In this document: positions 12,181 to 23,332 of the stretch, piece after piece | Layout of the letters: each line of letters starts with the position of its first letter | How positions within the stretch are numbered: the stretch's first letter is position 1 | Origin: Stomorhina lunata | Lineage: Eukaryota; Arthropoda; Insecta; Diptera; Rhiniidae | Reading direction: 5' to 3' | Assembly: GCA_933228675.1 (NCBI GenBank) | Contig: OW121740.1 | Coordinates: forward strand, 131,285,799-131,349,798 | DNA: 64,000 nucleotides | The notes under the pieces: model-generated | What the model was told of the DNA's origin: nothing | Seen by the model: the letters and a program-made list of their open reading frames with translations, nothing else | The model's database searches: none | Translations under genes and position numbers: made by a program

Positions 12181-13065
12181 TATCTAATCTCCCTTTAACA
12201 CCATTAAAAGATTACTCTTCTACATTTTACAATATAAAATTTTAATTATCTATTTAAAATATTCTCAAAAATGTTAATGAACATTTAAGATTCCTTAAAA
12301 ATGATACATTTTCAAAAAAAAAAATATGATTAAAAAGAAATAAAAATTAATTAAAATAAACACACAATAAACACAGCATGACTAAAAAGTCTTCTACATC
12401 TAGAATATTTCTTAAAAAAATAAAAAAAAAAGTGAAAAAAAGAACAATCATCTCAGTTTATCATCAAAATTTTATAAGAATTGAAATTGAACACACCCTA
12501 ACAAAACATTTAAGAGGAGAAACGAATGAATAAAATAAATAAATAATATTTTGGTTGAATAATAAAAATAATGATTTAATGTTATAAAATGAACAAAATA
12601 AAAAAAGAACATTAACGAAATATTTTTCCTTCATAATAATAATGAAGTGAGTGTTTAAATTAATGTTTGCGTTGATCGATGTATTACGAGAAAGAACATT
12701 TGGGGTGTGTTGAGTTTTCGTTTCTTTATTTTTTTGTTTGGGGTATAAAATCAAAAGAAATTATAAATCCCCCCTCTAAATTTTGAATGTTTTTCTTTTT
12801 TTATTTGATATAAGGAAAAGAAACAGCTTTATTTGAATAATTATATTTCGGTTTCAGTGATTGGAGAAGAAAAATATGAAATTTTTAAAAATGGTTTTGT
12901 TTAAAAGTCAAATAGTCATTTTATTATAAGACACCAACACACTTGTTGCTAGATGAAATGACCCTACACTTGTCAGGGGGAGTATTTTAAGTCTATTGAA
13001 GGCTTGAGAGGGATATTAGAAGTTTTTCGAATAAAATTAACTTTTTGTATTAATGGCAAAACTTA
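12181..13065. other. AT-rich DNA without recognisable features
   Basis: Mostly A/T runs. The minus-strand open frame at 12464-12754 encodes a low-complexity I/N/F/K-rich peptide and shows no family features. Confidence 0.5.
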
Positions 13066-13376
13066 TCTAGGTTAGGTTAGATTGGGCTGGCAGCCGATAA
13101 TAAGTCGTCGTCACTTGCGTCCTAAAAACGGTCACTTTGTGGTACCTGCATGGAATAGACTGGAAAAAGAAAGAGATGACAGTAATTAATTGTAGACCAT
13201 CGATGAGGGGCATAAGCCTTTCATAGTCTGTGAACCGCAGTGATATAGCAAGTTAGTCATCCGCCTTGAATACCAAAAGTCCCATGATCGAGCCCCGGCC
13301 AAACCCATCAAAACGGTTCACCTCAAAACTTAGCTAGCTACTGGTTATTGAGTACACAGCTCTGCAGCCAAATCCT

Positions 13377-14094
13377 CCTTTTAATAAAACTATGTGGACT
13401 ACATGGATTTTGATGCGCTAAACTCAGATCCGTTGTCGGTTTTTTCCATCAGATCTGGATTTTTTTATGGGCGTGGCAAATTTTTCCCCTTAAATTAGTC
13501 AGGTACGGAGACCTATTTCGTTCTAACTCTAGAACGACTCATCCGATTTTCAAAATTAAAACACTTCAAGATGCATAACAAAACTGCATTTATTTTAGTC
13601 TAATATAATTTTTCTGTATCTCTTATCGTTTTGGAGTTATTTAGAAATTAATGGAGAAAATTTTTTTTTTTGTGCGAAATTCGTAATTTTTTTCAGGTTA
13701 ATAATGTAATTAAAAAAAAGATAAAGTAAAATTTTAACATTTTAAACATTTTTCTAAGAGCTACATATCTTAAGAATAAAATAAGCTATAAACCATTAAA
13801 AATGTGAATTTTATTACCAATTTACCCAATATTGCAATGCAACCAACCTTACATATGACCATAAGATTTTTTAGCTTCATTGCAATTTTGTTACGCATCT
13901 TCAAGTGTTTTAATTTTGAAAATCGGATGAGTCGTTCTCGAGTTAGGACGAACTAGGTCTCCGTACCTGACTAATTTAAGGGGAAAAATTTGCCACGCCC
14001 ATAAAAAAAATCCAGATCTGATGGAAAAAAACCGACAACAGATCTGAGTTTAGCGCATCAAGATCCATATGGTCCGCATAGTTTTATTAAAAGG
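13377..14094. mobile_element. Foldback element with ~220-bp inverted arms, inside the LINE 3' region
   Basis: The left arm (13377 to about 13600) and right arm (about 13870 to 14094) are near-identical inverted repeats starting CCTTTTAATAAAACTATG and including 'gatgcgctaaactcagatc', 'atgggcgtggcaaatttt', 'gtcaggtacggagacct' and 'cgactcatccgattttc'. The AT-rich centre is ~270 bp. Weaker symmetry ('ctctgcag' / 'ttgcagag') continues outside. No open frame. It fits a foldback or long-TIR MITE; superfamily unknown. Confidence 0.85.
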
Positions 14095-14390
14095 AAAGAC
14101 AAAAAATGATTTTTTGCAGAGCAGTGTTATTAGGCTATGTAAAACTTCTCTAACTAATGCATTTGCCGTTCGGAGCCTTCATTAAAACGTAAGTCACTTT
14201 CAATGTGTCTAAAAATAGAATCGGATGCAAAATTGTGTAAGAGAAGTAGTCCACGTTCTAATTGGAATGTCGTGGAAATTATGTATGTGTGAATGTAGAT
14301 GGTCTGGAAGCCTCGATAAATGAGTCCTTTTTACGAATGGTATACTCGCAAGATTAGATATATCATGCAGAAAAAGTGCACATATTAAGA

Positions 14391-15492
14391 TAGGGTTTGC
14401 AAAAAACCGTGAAAATTAGAAACCGCGGTTTCGGTTTTAAAACACCCAAAACCGGCCGGTTTCGGTTCGGTTTTCAATTTTTTAAATAAAACTATTTCGG
14501 TTTAAATTTGTAGGAAAATTTAGATAACTACATTAAAACATATTAGGGGTACTCGTTTAAACTGCTAACTTTAGCAACTCTTAAATTTTTTCTATTTAGC
14601 AATAATAAATATTAAAATTCAGGAAAATAATTCAGGTTTTTTAAATATGAGGGATTTCTTAAATAAGGCTTGTTTCTTTTGGAGAAACTGCAGAGCCCCT
14701 TTAGCGTGAATAATATTTGCATCCGAGCGACAAATTGCTTCAATAGTAATTTTTACAAATATCAACGATTTTAAAGAATTTACAATTTCAAAGTCGATAG
14801 AATGAAGCAAATCTAAGGTCGACAGCATTTCTAAACTCTCATGAATACTTTGTTTTAGAAGCAGAAATCTAAGAGTAATCTTAATTCACGATTATGATGC
14901 TTTTTAACGCTTGTTTGAAAAATATTATAGTAAACTGACGAATTTTTCAAATACCGAACAGTTTTTTTTACAGCCTTTAGGTTCAAATGTATATGGGCAA
15001 TCGGTTTTAAATGAGTCAAAGTTTCATCGTCGCCGTCTTCAAAATTGATTTTCAGATACAAATTTGATAATGGCTGCTGCTCCATCTATAGTACATGCTG
15101 CGATGTTTGTATCAAGTGAAATATTAAACTCCATTAGCCTTTGTCTAATGGTTTCTTGCGTTTGCTTGAAATTACACGTTCTCAAAATACGGCCTTGGTT
15201 AAAAAATTTACCATGAGAATCATGAATATTTACGTTCGTATGCCGTCTTCCCCTTACACCTGTCCATTCGTCCATTGTAAACGCCTTTTGCTTGTTTCAT
15301 TCTTCTACTTTATTAAATAGACAAATTACGTGCAAATTTATGATAAGCTAATGTTATTTCTGAATAATATCAACAAAAAATTATGAAAAATAAATAGCTA
15401 AAACCGCGTTTTTTTCTACGGTTTTCGGTTTCGGTTTTGAGCCATAAAAAACCGAATTTTCGGTTTCGGTCAAAACTGAACTGCAAACCCTA
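14391..15492 (-). mobile_element. Internally deleted hAT transposon with 8-bp target duplication
   Basis: The ends are TAGGGTTTGCA and its perfect inverse TGCAAACCCTA, with CGGTTTCGGTTT-rich subterminal sequence on both sides. The 8 bases outside are tattaaga (left) and cattaaga (right), matching at 7 of 8, as hAT insertion predicts. Inside, the minus strand encodes transposase fragments. The element sits within the LINE, whose C-terminal reading resumes on both sides, so the hAT is the younger insertion. Confidence 0.9.
14619..15275 (-). pseudogene. hAT transposase remnant
   Basis: Three minus-strand pieces in changing frames match the catalytic region of hAT transposases. The first reads DEWTGVRGRRHTNVNIH, then EFNISLDTNIAACTIDGAA, matching the conserved 'TNDGA/TTDGA' strand with its catalytic Asp. 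The second reads VRYLKNSSVYY and then RELRLLLDF. The third reads FEIVNSLKSLIFVKITIEAI and CRSDANIIHAKGALQFL, close to the usual 'EALCRRDANL' block. The RW block between the second and third pieces is lost, as are the N-terminal zinc finger and the dimerisation tail. It cannot make an active transposase. Confidence 0.85.
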
Positions 15493-15499
15493 CATTAAG

Positions 15500-16230
15500 A
15501 GCCCTCAAACTGGAAAGAGCGGAGCAGTGGCATAAGCAAATGTCTTCTCCTCTTCGTGGCAACTGCGATAGTAGTCATAATGTTGAAGGTTAAGTCTTCT
15601 GGCATGAAATCCAAAAACGCAATGCCTTGTTAAGGTTGAGATTAAGTTGCGGAGTCAGTAGCGAGGTAGAGAAGCCAATCATTTTGAACGTTTGTTGTTA
15701 TAAGTGGGCCATGTTTGCCTGGAGATTGAACAAGTGGTTTCAGTGGACCAAGTGTTCTGGGCTGACCGATAAAGACATTGCCTAATTACTGATTTGCAGG
15801 CGGATAGCTGTAAGCACGTAAATTGGTCGATATTTTTATGACCGAATTTAGCAAGTTTGTCGGCAGTGGAGTTACTAGATATGTTGTTATACCCGGGTAC
15901 CCAGAAAAGTTCAATAATACAATGTCTCGCCATCTCGTTAAGAGATACCCGTCATTCGCGAGTAAGAACATATGTCGTATGAACATTAGATAGGGAGTTT
16001 ATGTCAGCCTGACTGTCGATATAGATGGGAATATCTCTGTCGTATATTCTGTGGTGTCTTATCTAACTGCTTTGTAAATAGCCGATATCTCGACTTGAAG
16101 AATACTACATAGATCAGGAAGGCTAAAACAAATTTCCCTCCCTAATAGCCAAGTGAAGAAGCCCCTTACACACCCTTATTTGACTTAGATTCGTCCGTGT
16201 ATATACCTCCAAACATCCATCATCAAGGGA
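15500..16230 (-). pseudogene. RNase H and C-terminal Cys domain remnant of the LINE
   Basis: From about 16200 the minus strand reads GIYTDESKSNKG (the first RNase H aspartate in a TD-SK box), then a hydrophobic stretch and EISAIYKA, and from 15933 down ELFWVPGYNNISSNSTADKLAKFG, the last conserved block with its Asp. It ends with TRHCVFGFHARRL and RSCHEEEKTF, like the Cys-containing tail of LINE proteins. Several frame changes and stops interrupt it. The hAT element at 14391-15492 cuts the tail; the reading continues beyond it. Confidence 0.8.
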
Positions 16231-16294
16231 TGAGTGACCTCCAGAGATAGTTACGGTAAAGGATATAAGCAAAGATATTAGTAATTTTATCCAG

Positions 16295-16750
16295 AACTAG
16301 CTGTACCTTGCGCGCGTTGCAGCTCCACCAACTAAAATAAGTTTGAAGAAAAGACATTATACAAATATGCAATTAATTTTGTATAATTTTATTGATTTGG
16401 TCCGATCAACACATGATCAAATGTATAGTTTACGATTTAAATTATTTTGATTAATTTTCAGTGTCGCCAACTGGCTAAAATTAGTCGTAGCAATTTAGAA
16501 ACCTTCGTTCCCTCATGTACAACAACTTTGTTTAAGAGAATTACATTATCAAATGCATATGCATAGTTTACGGTTCCATTTATTTTTAAACAATTTTCAG
16601 TGGCGTCATCTATAGGGAATTAATCGAAACCGACGTCGACTAATGCGCAACAACTTTGCTAAAGATCTCATGCTGTGATGTAAATGCACAGCTTACGATT
16701 TATTCATTTTGAGTTATTTTGAGTGGCGCCACCTATCGGAAATTGGTCAT
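16295..16750. repeat. Repeat insert within the LINE, ~3 diverged units of 125-140 bp
   Basis: Phrases 'gtatagtttacgattt' (16421), 'gcatagtttacggttcc' (about 16561) and 'gcacagcttacgattt' (16687) are each followed by 'ttttcagtgtcgcc', 'ttttcagtggcgtcatct' or 'ttgagtggcgccacct'. The insert separates the LINE thumb reading (ending ...ELANITKLV) from its RNase H domain. One end carries 'actagctgtaccttgcgcg', which resembles a common insect interspersed repeat. Class unknown. Confidence 0.65.
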
Positions 16751-16859
16751 ACCAATTTAGTAATGTTCGCCAGCTCATGTACATTTAGTTTGTTTGGAAG
16801 CCAGTTAAGCATGACAAAGAGAGCTTATGGTGGTTATTAAGGCATTGGAGCGAACGATC

Positions 16860-17560
16860 TTAATATTTTATTAAGAGAATAACGCTGGTTTGCCTTGGTA
16901 ATTGCAGGCCACTTAACCAGCGCACCATACATAAGTATAGGCTTGAAAACAGGCACTGTTGGTAGGGTTAAGTTCCCAATTTCTGTTATGGCCCCTCTAC
17001 ATGCTATAGACAACCTGAATTGGGTGTTTAGGTTTCAGCACATTATCGAGTCCAGAATGACCCCAGGATATTTGGCATGATCAGTGATCACAAGTTCTAC
17101 CTTGTTTAATTTAGGAAGTGTAAAAGTGGTTATTTTGTATTTCCGCGAGAAAAGTACAAGTTTCGTTGAAGTGAGATTGACTCACAGGCCGTTATAAATA
17201 ATCTACGGTAAAGTATGTCAAGATCTGTTTCGAGATGCTATGATATCATCTGCGTATTTGATGGTGTTGAATCTCAGAGAATCTAAGTCAGTAAGCAATT
17301 TGTTTATAGAAAGGTTTCACAGGAGAGGGGATAAGACACCTCCTTGTGGAGTAACTCGAGTATAGCAGTGCCCATAGTTGAATAGTGTAGCAGTGCCCAT
17401 AGTTGAACTAATGACTCTGTAGGTGAGTAGCTTATCTACAAGAGAGATTAATAGAGCCCTAAGTTTTCCATTGCTGATATAATCGATACTGGTTGTTAAA
17501 GACGCCTTCTATGTTTAGGGTAGCGGCAAGTGTAAATTCGCCGAATTTAAGAAATTTTTC
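16860..17560 (-). pseudogene. Reverse transcriptase remnant of the LINE
   Basis: Conceptual minus-strand reading gives TPQGGVLSPLL followed by a stop where Trp is usual (TGG to TGA), then KYADDII about 19 residues on, with LPKLNKVELVITDHAKYPG and PILMYGALVKWPAIT further downstream. These are the palm and thumb of a LINE reverse transcriptase, which copies the element RNA at a nicked target. YADD carries two of the catalytic aspartates. Upstream finger motifs are not recognisable. A short duplication ('cagtgcccatagttgaa', near 17365 and 17390) adds further damage. Non-functional. Confidence 0.85.
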
Positions 17561-17607
17561 AATGTGACTCACTAATGAGTGGAGTGCAATAAACTTATCT
17601 ATATCTA

Positions 17608-17628
17608 TAATATATATATATATATATA
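17608..17628. repeat. TA microsatellite
   Basis: A (TA)n run directly abuts the left end of the next transposon and obscures its target duplication. Confidence 0.9.
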
Positions 17629-18637
17629 CAGGGGTGTCATAGAAACCAATTTCATTGGTATTGGTTTTGAAAATGACAAAAAAATTAAATTGGTGTCATG
17701 AATTCCAATAATAATGTTCGAGCTACATTTTCTATTGGTTTTATGTGTCACAGAAAATAATATTATTGGTTTAGTATTGGAAATAAACTAAGCAACTTAC
17801 AGTTAACAGATTTAATTTCAAAATTGGTCTATCAATTTAAAACAAAGGCGTTACTGGCCAACTGGTGCCTTTTTCGATTTAAACATCCACTTAGAACAGA
17901 TTTTTGAAAATTTGGCCTTGTGAGGGATAAAAAAGGGAAAATTCAATAACGCTATAATTCCCAATACAAGTGGTAAGTACTTTTCGAAAAAAAGGGAGAA
18001 AAAGAGCAAAAATATTTTTGGTACTTTTTAGCTTTAACTTTCAAATAAAAAGAGATGGGTGAAAAGTTAACATATCATTTTTTATCATGTAATAAGATAA
18101 AAACAAGTTTTGGTACTTTTTTGTGTCTTTGGAATCAATGAACCGTATCGACAAACATAAAAAATATAAAAAACGGGGAAAATTGTAAGTCTAGTAAATT
18201 GTAAGGCTAGAAAAAATGGGGAAATTGTAAGGCGAAGCAAATGCATATCAACATATTTGTTTGCAATTTAATGAATATCGCATGTAAGTGACAATCGTCC
18301 TTTGATTGGCTGTGGTTTGTTTCTTGGTGTAGGTAGATTACATTTTTTCCAGTCCGCAATTCGGTCATTTATATGCCTATACCACAAACATCACAAAAAA
18401 CTGAAAATTTTTCTTCAAATAATTTTCTTTAATAATTTTTATTTTATTGTTTTATTTGATTTTTGATGTTTCAAAAAAATTTCAAATGAAATAATAAAAA
18501 AAATTGATTCGAACATTTTGTTTGATTAAAAACCAATAATAACAAAACCGACTTGGTTTCATGACACCAAATATAACCGGTATTGGTTTTCAAAACCGAG
18601 AAATTTAAAAACTGGCTTGGTTTCTATGACACTCCTG
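17629..18637. mobile_element. Non-autonomous hAT-like element, ~1 kb
   Basis: Left end CAGGGGTGTCATAGAAACCA and right end ...GGTTTCTATGACACTCCTG are inverted repeats with one mismatch over the first 19 bp. Subterminal blocks rich in 'tattggtttt' occur on both sides. CAGGGGTG is a hAT-type terminus. The flanking bases lie in TA-rich DNA, so the 8-bp duplication cannot be confirmed. No transposase reading frame was found inside. Confidence 0.75.
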
Positions 18638-18705
18638 ATAAAATATATTTTTTGATCACTTTAGCTTCTATTGATATGTCCGATGTTAAAATCAACAATT
18701 TTCAA
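18638..18705 (+). mobile_element. Small relic resembling the Tc1 element 5' leader
   Basis: 'tattttttgatcactttagc' and 'ttctattgatatgtc' match the leader of the Tc1-like element at 38806-38850 ('ttattttttgatcaagttag', 'tctatagatatgtcaga') with scattered changes. It abuts the right end of the preceding hAT-like element. Too short to date. Confidence 0.45.
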
Positions 18706-20029
18706 ACTCTTTCGAAGACCGAAACATAAATACAGTGGTGTAGGGTGTCTTTCAACTTACAATTTTAATTAGTGGTCTTTTGAGAAACCGCCTCTTTTTA
18801 GCTACCGTTTAATATTTAATGTGTCTACATCTTTTAAAAATTTAGAAAAATATATATTTTACAATAAAACGCTTTTCTTATTAAGTCAATTTAATGAGGA
18901 AAATTAAAACAGCCATAAATCATAAATTTTATAAAAACCATAATAAACAACAAAGAATTTTCCATCATTCAAATACAAACGGAAAAATTATAATTCAAAA
19001 TGTACAAACGCCTTCCACAAAATACTTTACACAATTTCCCCAAAAGTTTTAAATAAATCCAAAAATTAGGTTAAACGTATTAAAAATTATTATCAAAAAC
19101 CAACAAAACTTTTTCTACAATTAATATTAAAACTGAAAGTGTTATAGAAATTTTTAAGTGTTTTTTTTTTCAGCATCTCAAATATTTTTTTTAGCCATTA
19201 ATAAATCAAAAACTTTTCACTGCAATTTGGGAAATTATATTTAGAAATACTTGTAAACTATATAAGAACTATATGTACTCGTAGTTCATTTTATTTCTAA
19301 CTTTTCCCCGAAAATTGTGTTTTTCTTTTGATTGAACATTTCCATCATTTAGTAAATTCATCCGTTTTAATTATCATTTTCAAATCGTAACAAATTTATC
19401 AATCAAATTGCATATTAACACTAAACTTTTCGTGTATACGAATAAGTATTAATATATATGAGCTCTATTTCTATATTCATTTGTTCAATTAATGAAACAA
19501 AATTTGTTAGAAAAAAATGTTCATGAAACTATTTTGAAATTAATTAGAAAATGTTTTCGTTGTTTTTAATTACATGAACAAGTGAATTAGTTGTTTAAAT
19601 GGCGAAATGTGAAAATATAGGCGGTATATTGGGTACAGTAGTCGATTTGTTGCTCATAAGTGTGAGAAATTTTTCAAAAACATTTAAAAAAATCTATATA
19701 AAAAGTTAATCGGAATTATGGTCAACTTTTCTATAAAAATAAATATGATAATAAGTGCACCAAATAATATTTTTTGTGATCACTTTAGCTTAAATAGATA
19801 CATACGTCCATTACTATAGTTTTAATATCATTAACCCTTGATTCTACTAAGACAGAACAAACTTAAATAAAATATTGACGATATTACTGTTCAATCTGGG
19901 ATAGCTGGAAATCAATATTTCCAAGACTAAGAAAATGCCTGGATGCTATGACATAAACTGTTTACAACAAATAAATGTGGTCAACGAAGTTATTGGTTAC
20001 CTTCAATTTTCTTGGCAAATCGGTATCTT
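18706..20029. other. AT-rich DNA with another Tc1-leader relic near 19765-19835
   Basis: 'aataatattttttgtgatca' and 'ctttagcttaaatagataca' near 19765 again resemble the Tc1 leader. The rest is AT-rich with no recognised gene or structured repeat. Confidence 0.4.
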
Positions 20030-21060
20030 AGTATAAAAAAGGTCTAACTCGATTTTTTGTCACTTTACATGAGAAGGGAAAAAGTTAATAAAATTCACAC
20101 AATTTTAGATACAAAAAAAATTTTAATCGATTTTTAATAAAAAAACAAGTAAGAAGCGCTATAGTCGGTCAAGCCGACCATATGATACCCTTCACCATTA
20201 AGGTCAAAGGTGTTCTTTTTCCTGTATAAAGACAAATATTTGCTAAATTTTGCCATCATACAAACATTTCCTCAAAACTTACATATTTAAGCTGTTTCCG
20301 CCATTTGGACTTATATGACAGCTAGGATCGAATGTGGGCTGATTATTTCGAAATTTGGCACGTTGATTACAGTTGTTACAAAAATTATGTATGCAAAAAA
20401 TAAACTCAAAATTTTCATTATCCTTAGATTTACGAGCGTTTTAGTGATTTTTTGTCTCATTTAGGTCGTTTTTAAAGAAGAGTTTGTATGGGAGCTATGA
20501 TCAAATGTGGACCGATTTCAACGAAATTTCGTACAATGATTTAGGTTTACATAAGCTGTATTTGTTTTAAATTTCATGAAAAAATATTGATATTTGTGGC
20601 CAATATAGCAATTCCGGGAAGTGGGACCTATGGGAGGTACCATAGATAATGGACTGATTTTGACCAATTTCAATAGCCATGGTCCCATTATCAATAAAAT
20701 TATCTATGCCAAATTTCATCAAATTATCTTTAGAATTGCGACCTGTAGTTTGATTACAAGGTTAACATCGGGGTCCAGCCGTCCAGCCAGCCAGACGGTC
20801 GGACGGGCGGACATCGCTAACTCGACTCAGAAAGTGATTCTAAGTCTATTGGTATACTAAAAGGTGGGTCTAAGACAAATATTTCTATGCGTTACAAACA
20901 TCAGCACAAACTTATAATACCCTTTCCACCTATGGTGGTGAAGGGTATAACAACCAATTTTATTTATCATGTAAAAAATTTTTCCTTGTACATACATTCA
21001 GTTTTTCCTTTTCCTGTAAAGTAACAAAAAATCTATTTAGACCTTTTTGATATTAATCTC
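20030..21060. mobile_element. Small foldback element split by a DINE-1-like insertion
   Basis: 'aaaggtctaactcgattttt' with 'gtcactttacatgagaa' (about 20036-20095) is inverted at about 20990-21050 ('ttcctgtaaagtaacaaa', 'atctatttagaccttttt'). These ~60-bp arms bracket the DINE-1-like element at 20143-20951. Ends and target site are not well defined. Confidence 0.6.
20143..20951 (+). mobile_element. DINE-1-like (Helentron-type) interspersed element, copy 1
   Basis: It starts AACAAGTAAGAAGCGCTATA with a subterminal hairpin GTCGGTCAAGCCGAC, then 'gatacccttcacc', a body with 'gggagctatgatcaaatgtg' and 'ccgggaagtgggacctatgg', a 'ggtcggacgggcgg' GC block near 20800, and ends in a hairpin ACCCTTTCCACC-TAT-GGTGGTGAAGGGT. 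Layout and phrasing resemble Drosophila INE-1/DINE-1, non-autonomous rolling-circle elements; this assignment is inference. No coding capacity. Related copies: 26031-26828, 35061-35757, 36735-37258. Confidence 0.65.
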
Positions 21061-21109
21061 TCGATATGTATTTGGAAATCTTATGGCAAATACTGCCTAT
21101 ATGATTGTT

Positions 21110-21296
21110 TATAGAGTATATACTAATTGGGTTACTTTCTTTGGAAAAAGGTGAAAAGAAGATCTGAAAGGTGGTAAAAAGGAGAGATATACTATATAAC
21201 TATTCAACACAGTAAATGTACGTCAAATCTATTTTTAGAATAGTTGCGGTTTTTGTGCCACAGCCAATTTTATTTTTTTTACATCGACGGCGTGTT
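21110..21296. repeat. Interspersed block shared with 27.20-27.38 kb
   Basis: 'gggttactttctttggaaaa', 'ttcaacacagtaaatgta' and 'ttttacatcgacggcgtgtt' are found inverted at 27195-27375 with moderate divergence. It is part of an unidentified transposon interrupted by the next MITE. The paralogous copy gives an empty-site comparison for that insertion. Confidence 0.65.
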
Positions 21297-21722
21297 CCCA
21301 GTAAGAAAAAAAGGTTTATTCTCAAATTGAGGATGATTTGAAAATAAATCTTTTTTCAAAGGTCAAACGTTTGATACTGATTTGAGAATAATAGCGTTCT
21401 CAACAAAAAGGGAACTTTATTCTCAAATTGAGAAATGCCTTTATTCTCAAATCATTATCAAACCTCATTCTCAAAGGTTTTTCAAATGTGGATATCATCT
21501 ACATGTGGAGCACAAATAAAATGGCGTTGCATTTTTGAGTTTATTTATTCTGTTTTTGAAAACTGTGCATCATATTTGAATTCTTTTGCTTAAAATATAA
21601 TTTTTTTTTGTTAGGTAAAAAAAAAAATTCAAAAAACAAAAGTTTGAAAAAATGTTTGATATCAAATGTAAAAGTCATCATATTTCAAACGCTTGGCACT
21701 TTTCTTACTGGGTTATTGCTGT
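21297..21722. mobile_element. 426-bp MITE with CCCAGTAAGAA ends and TT duplication
   Basis: Ends are CCCAGTAAGAAAA and TTTTCTTACTGGG. The interior contains several 'ttctcaaattgag' and 'atttgagaataa' inverted segments, so it can fold on itself. The bases outside both ends are TT. The related inverted sequence at 22.97 kb reads 'gtgttagtgctgtag' where this locus, with the MITE and one TT removed, reads 'gtgttattgctgtag'. That supports a 2-bp duplication. Second copy at 33250-33856. Confidence 0.85.
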
Positions 21723-22985
21723 AGACATATGCGACAGCAGAGACCAGAGATCGTTTTATTTTTTAAATCCGTCAAGTATAAATATCATTGTCGATTAAAA
21801 TTTATTTTCATTTCGATCGAAAAATAAAAAAAGAGGGATTTATATTTGAAAATTTTAAATATGAATGAAAATATCATGACTTAATAATTCTGAAGGTTGT
21901 TCCATTCTCTCTTTTTGTCGCCATGATAACTTTCTGACGTTTGTTAGGATAGTAAAAGCTTGTGCTACCATATTTTTGCCGACAATCCCACTTTTCTAAT
22001 ATTTTATGATGACAAAATTTATGTACATTTATGCATAAAAAACTTACGAATATTTACGAAAAAGCTTCAATAAATAATCATACAATATGTTCCAACTATA
22101 TTTCTTTGATATTGAAGTCTTTATTATATGATTAACTTCAAAATTACACATTTCTGATAACTAATCCCAATGTATTACGTACCCCTTTTCTTAATGTGGC
22201 AACATTTTTCTTTTAATTGTTTTCAAATATCAAACTTCAAAAACCCAATATACTTCAAAATAATTTTGAAGAGAGAGAATGAAACTTCCTTGTTATTATT
22301 ATTTCATGGAAAATATGATGAAAATTTTAAATATCTATAACGATAAATATCCGAACAGAAAAATATTTTATTGATTGTTTTATTTTTGAAAGTCTGTTTT
22401 GACTTTGAAGAAATAAAATGTTTATGAAATTTCAAAATTTTCAACAATGAATGTGTGAATGTTTTCAATTTATTGCAATGTTTTAGGACATCGAAGTTAA
22501 AGATAATAGTTCTAATGGGAACTATTGGTGGTTTCTTTGATTCGCGTCGCTATTTCCAAAAAAATTAACTTTTAAACGTTTTAAACACATTTAGACAACG
22601 ACCATATATTGCCCAAACCCATTACAATATAAAATTTTCAACAATAATTGAATTTATTGCTATTTAAACGTCCTAAAGATGCTTTATACCCGGACAAATA
22701 TAGAAATAAAATTTGATTTTTTTCTATCAAAATTTATTTTCATCGGATGAAAAAAGAGAAAATTATTTTGAACTGTACTGATAAATATCCCAAACGATTT
22801 TTTTATATTTTATTTTCATCGGATTGAAAAAAGAAACAAAATTTTTGAACAAATATAAATCATGAGGGATTTTTAATATTTTTTTAAACTTCAATGATTG
22901 TTTTTTTTATGGATTTAAACATGAAAATATTGTTTTAAATGTATTAATATTCGGTCTCTGGCGACAAGCCTACAGCACTAACACT
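21723..22985. mobile_element. Unclassified long-inverted-repeat element remnant
   Basis: The sequence after the MITE ('attgctgtagacatatgcga', 'cagagacc', 21724-21755) recurs inverted at 22948-22990 ('ggtctctggcgacaagcc', 'tacagcactaac'). These look like the inner part of terminal inverted repeats. Between them is AT-rich DNA with small repeats of 'tttattttcatcggat' (near 22735 and 22812). No coding sequence is recognised. Confidence 0.5.
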
Positions 22986-22999
22986 GAGGATACCACAGC

Positions 23000-23315
23000 A
23001 ATAATTTTAAAAGACATTAATAGTTACAGAAATTGATGTTGAGAGATATCTGATCATATCTATTGAATCCAGGCTATCATAAGTTGTTAAAGTATCTATT
23101 AAAAGCGACAAACCACATCCCTGTTTCTGTAGAGGTATGTCAGCGGAAATACCTGTGGATAGGCCACACACTTTGAACGCCAAATATTATTGCTCGACAA
23201 GCGCTTCGATGGAATCCAAAAGAATTCGTATGCCTAACAGCACGTTACGGAGTGCGATATAAGAGGATGATTGAGGCCCTATGCTCCGCTCGGAGTCAAG
23301 GAAAACAAAAAAACA
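23000..23315 (+). pseudogene. LINE 3'-end fragment
   Basis: From about 23145 the plus strand reads YLWIGHTL, a stop, then IARQALRWNPKE, matching the tail of LINE reverse transcriptase ORFs ('WLGHTLRR...IARQALxWNPQG'), followed by RYGVRYKRMIEA. Upstream, 'ttacagaaattgatgttg' at about 23027 is shared with the inverted block near 27.12 kb. Only ~60 codons with stops remain. A different LINE from the one at 13-17.6 kb, or a different part of one. Confidence 0.6.
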
Positions 23316-23332
23316 ATAATAACCCAGCAAAA

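Larger units (their letters stand above)
13066..17560 (-). mobile_element. Broken non-LTR retrotransposon (RNase-H-bearing LINE), minus strand
   Basis: Reading the minus strand from 17.56 kb down shows reverse-transcriptase motif TPQGGVLSPLL (17314-17352), the catalytic YADD box (about 17242-17259), a thumb-like stretch with KYPGVILDS and then PILMYGALVKWP, an RNase H domain beginning YTDESK (about 16190) and later WVPGYNNIS...ADKLAK, and a C-terminal Cys region (RSCHEEEK). The order fits the R1/LOA/I group. The 3' end probably lies at the 'taggttaggttag' run near 13070. In-frame stops (one directly after the TPQGG box) and three insertions make it non-functional. The 5' half is absent. Confidence 0.85.

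Noticed and set aside
13068..13090. 'taggttaggttag' as an interstitial TTAGG telomere repeat
   Set aside because: Too short. Flies lack TTAGG telomeres, and the position fits the 3' end of the adjacent LINE.
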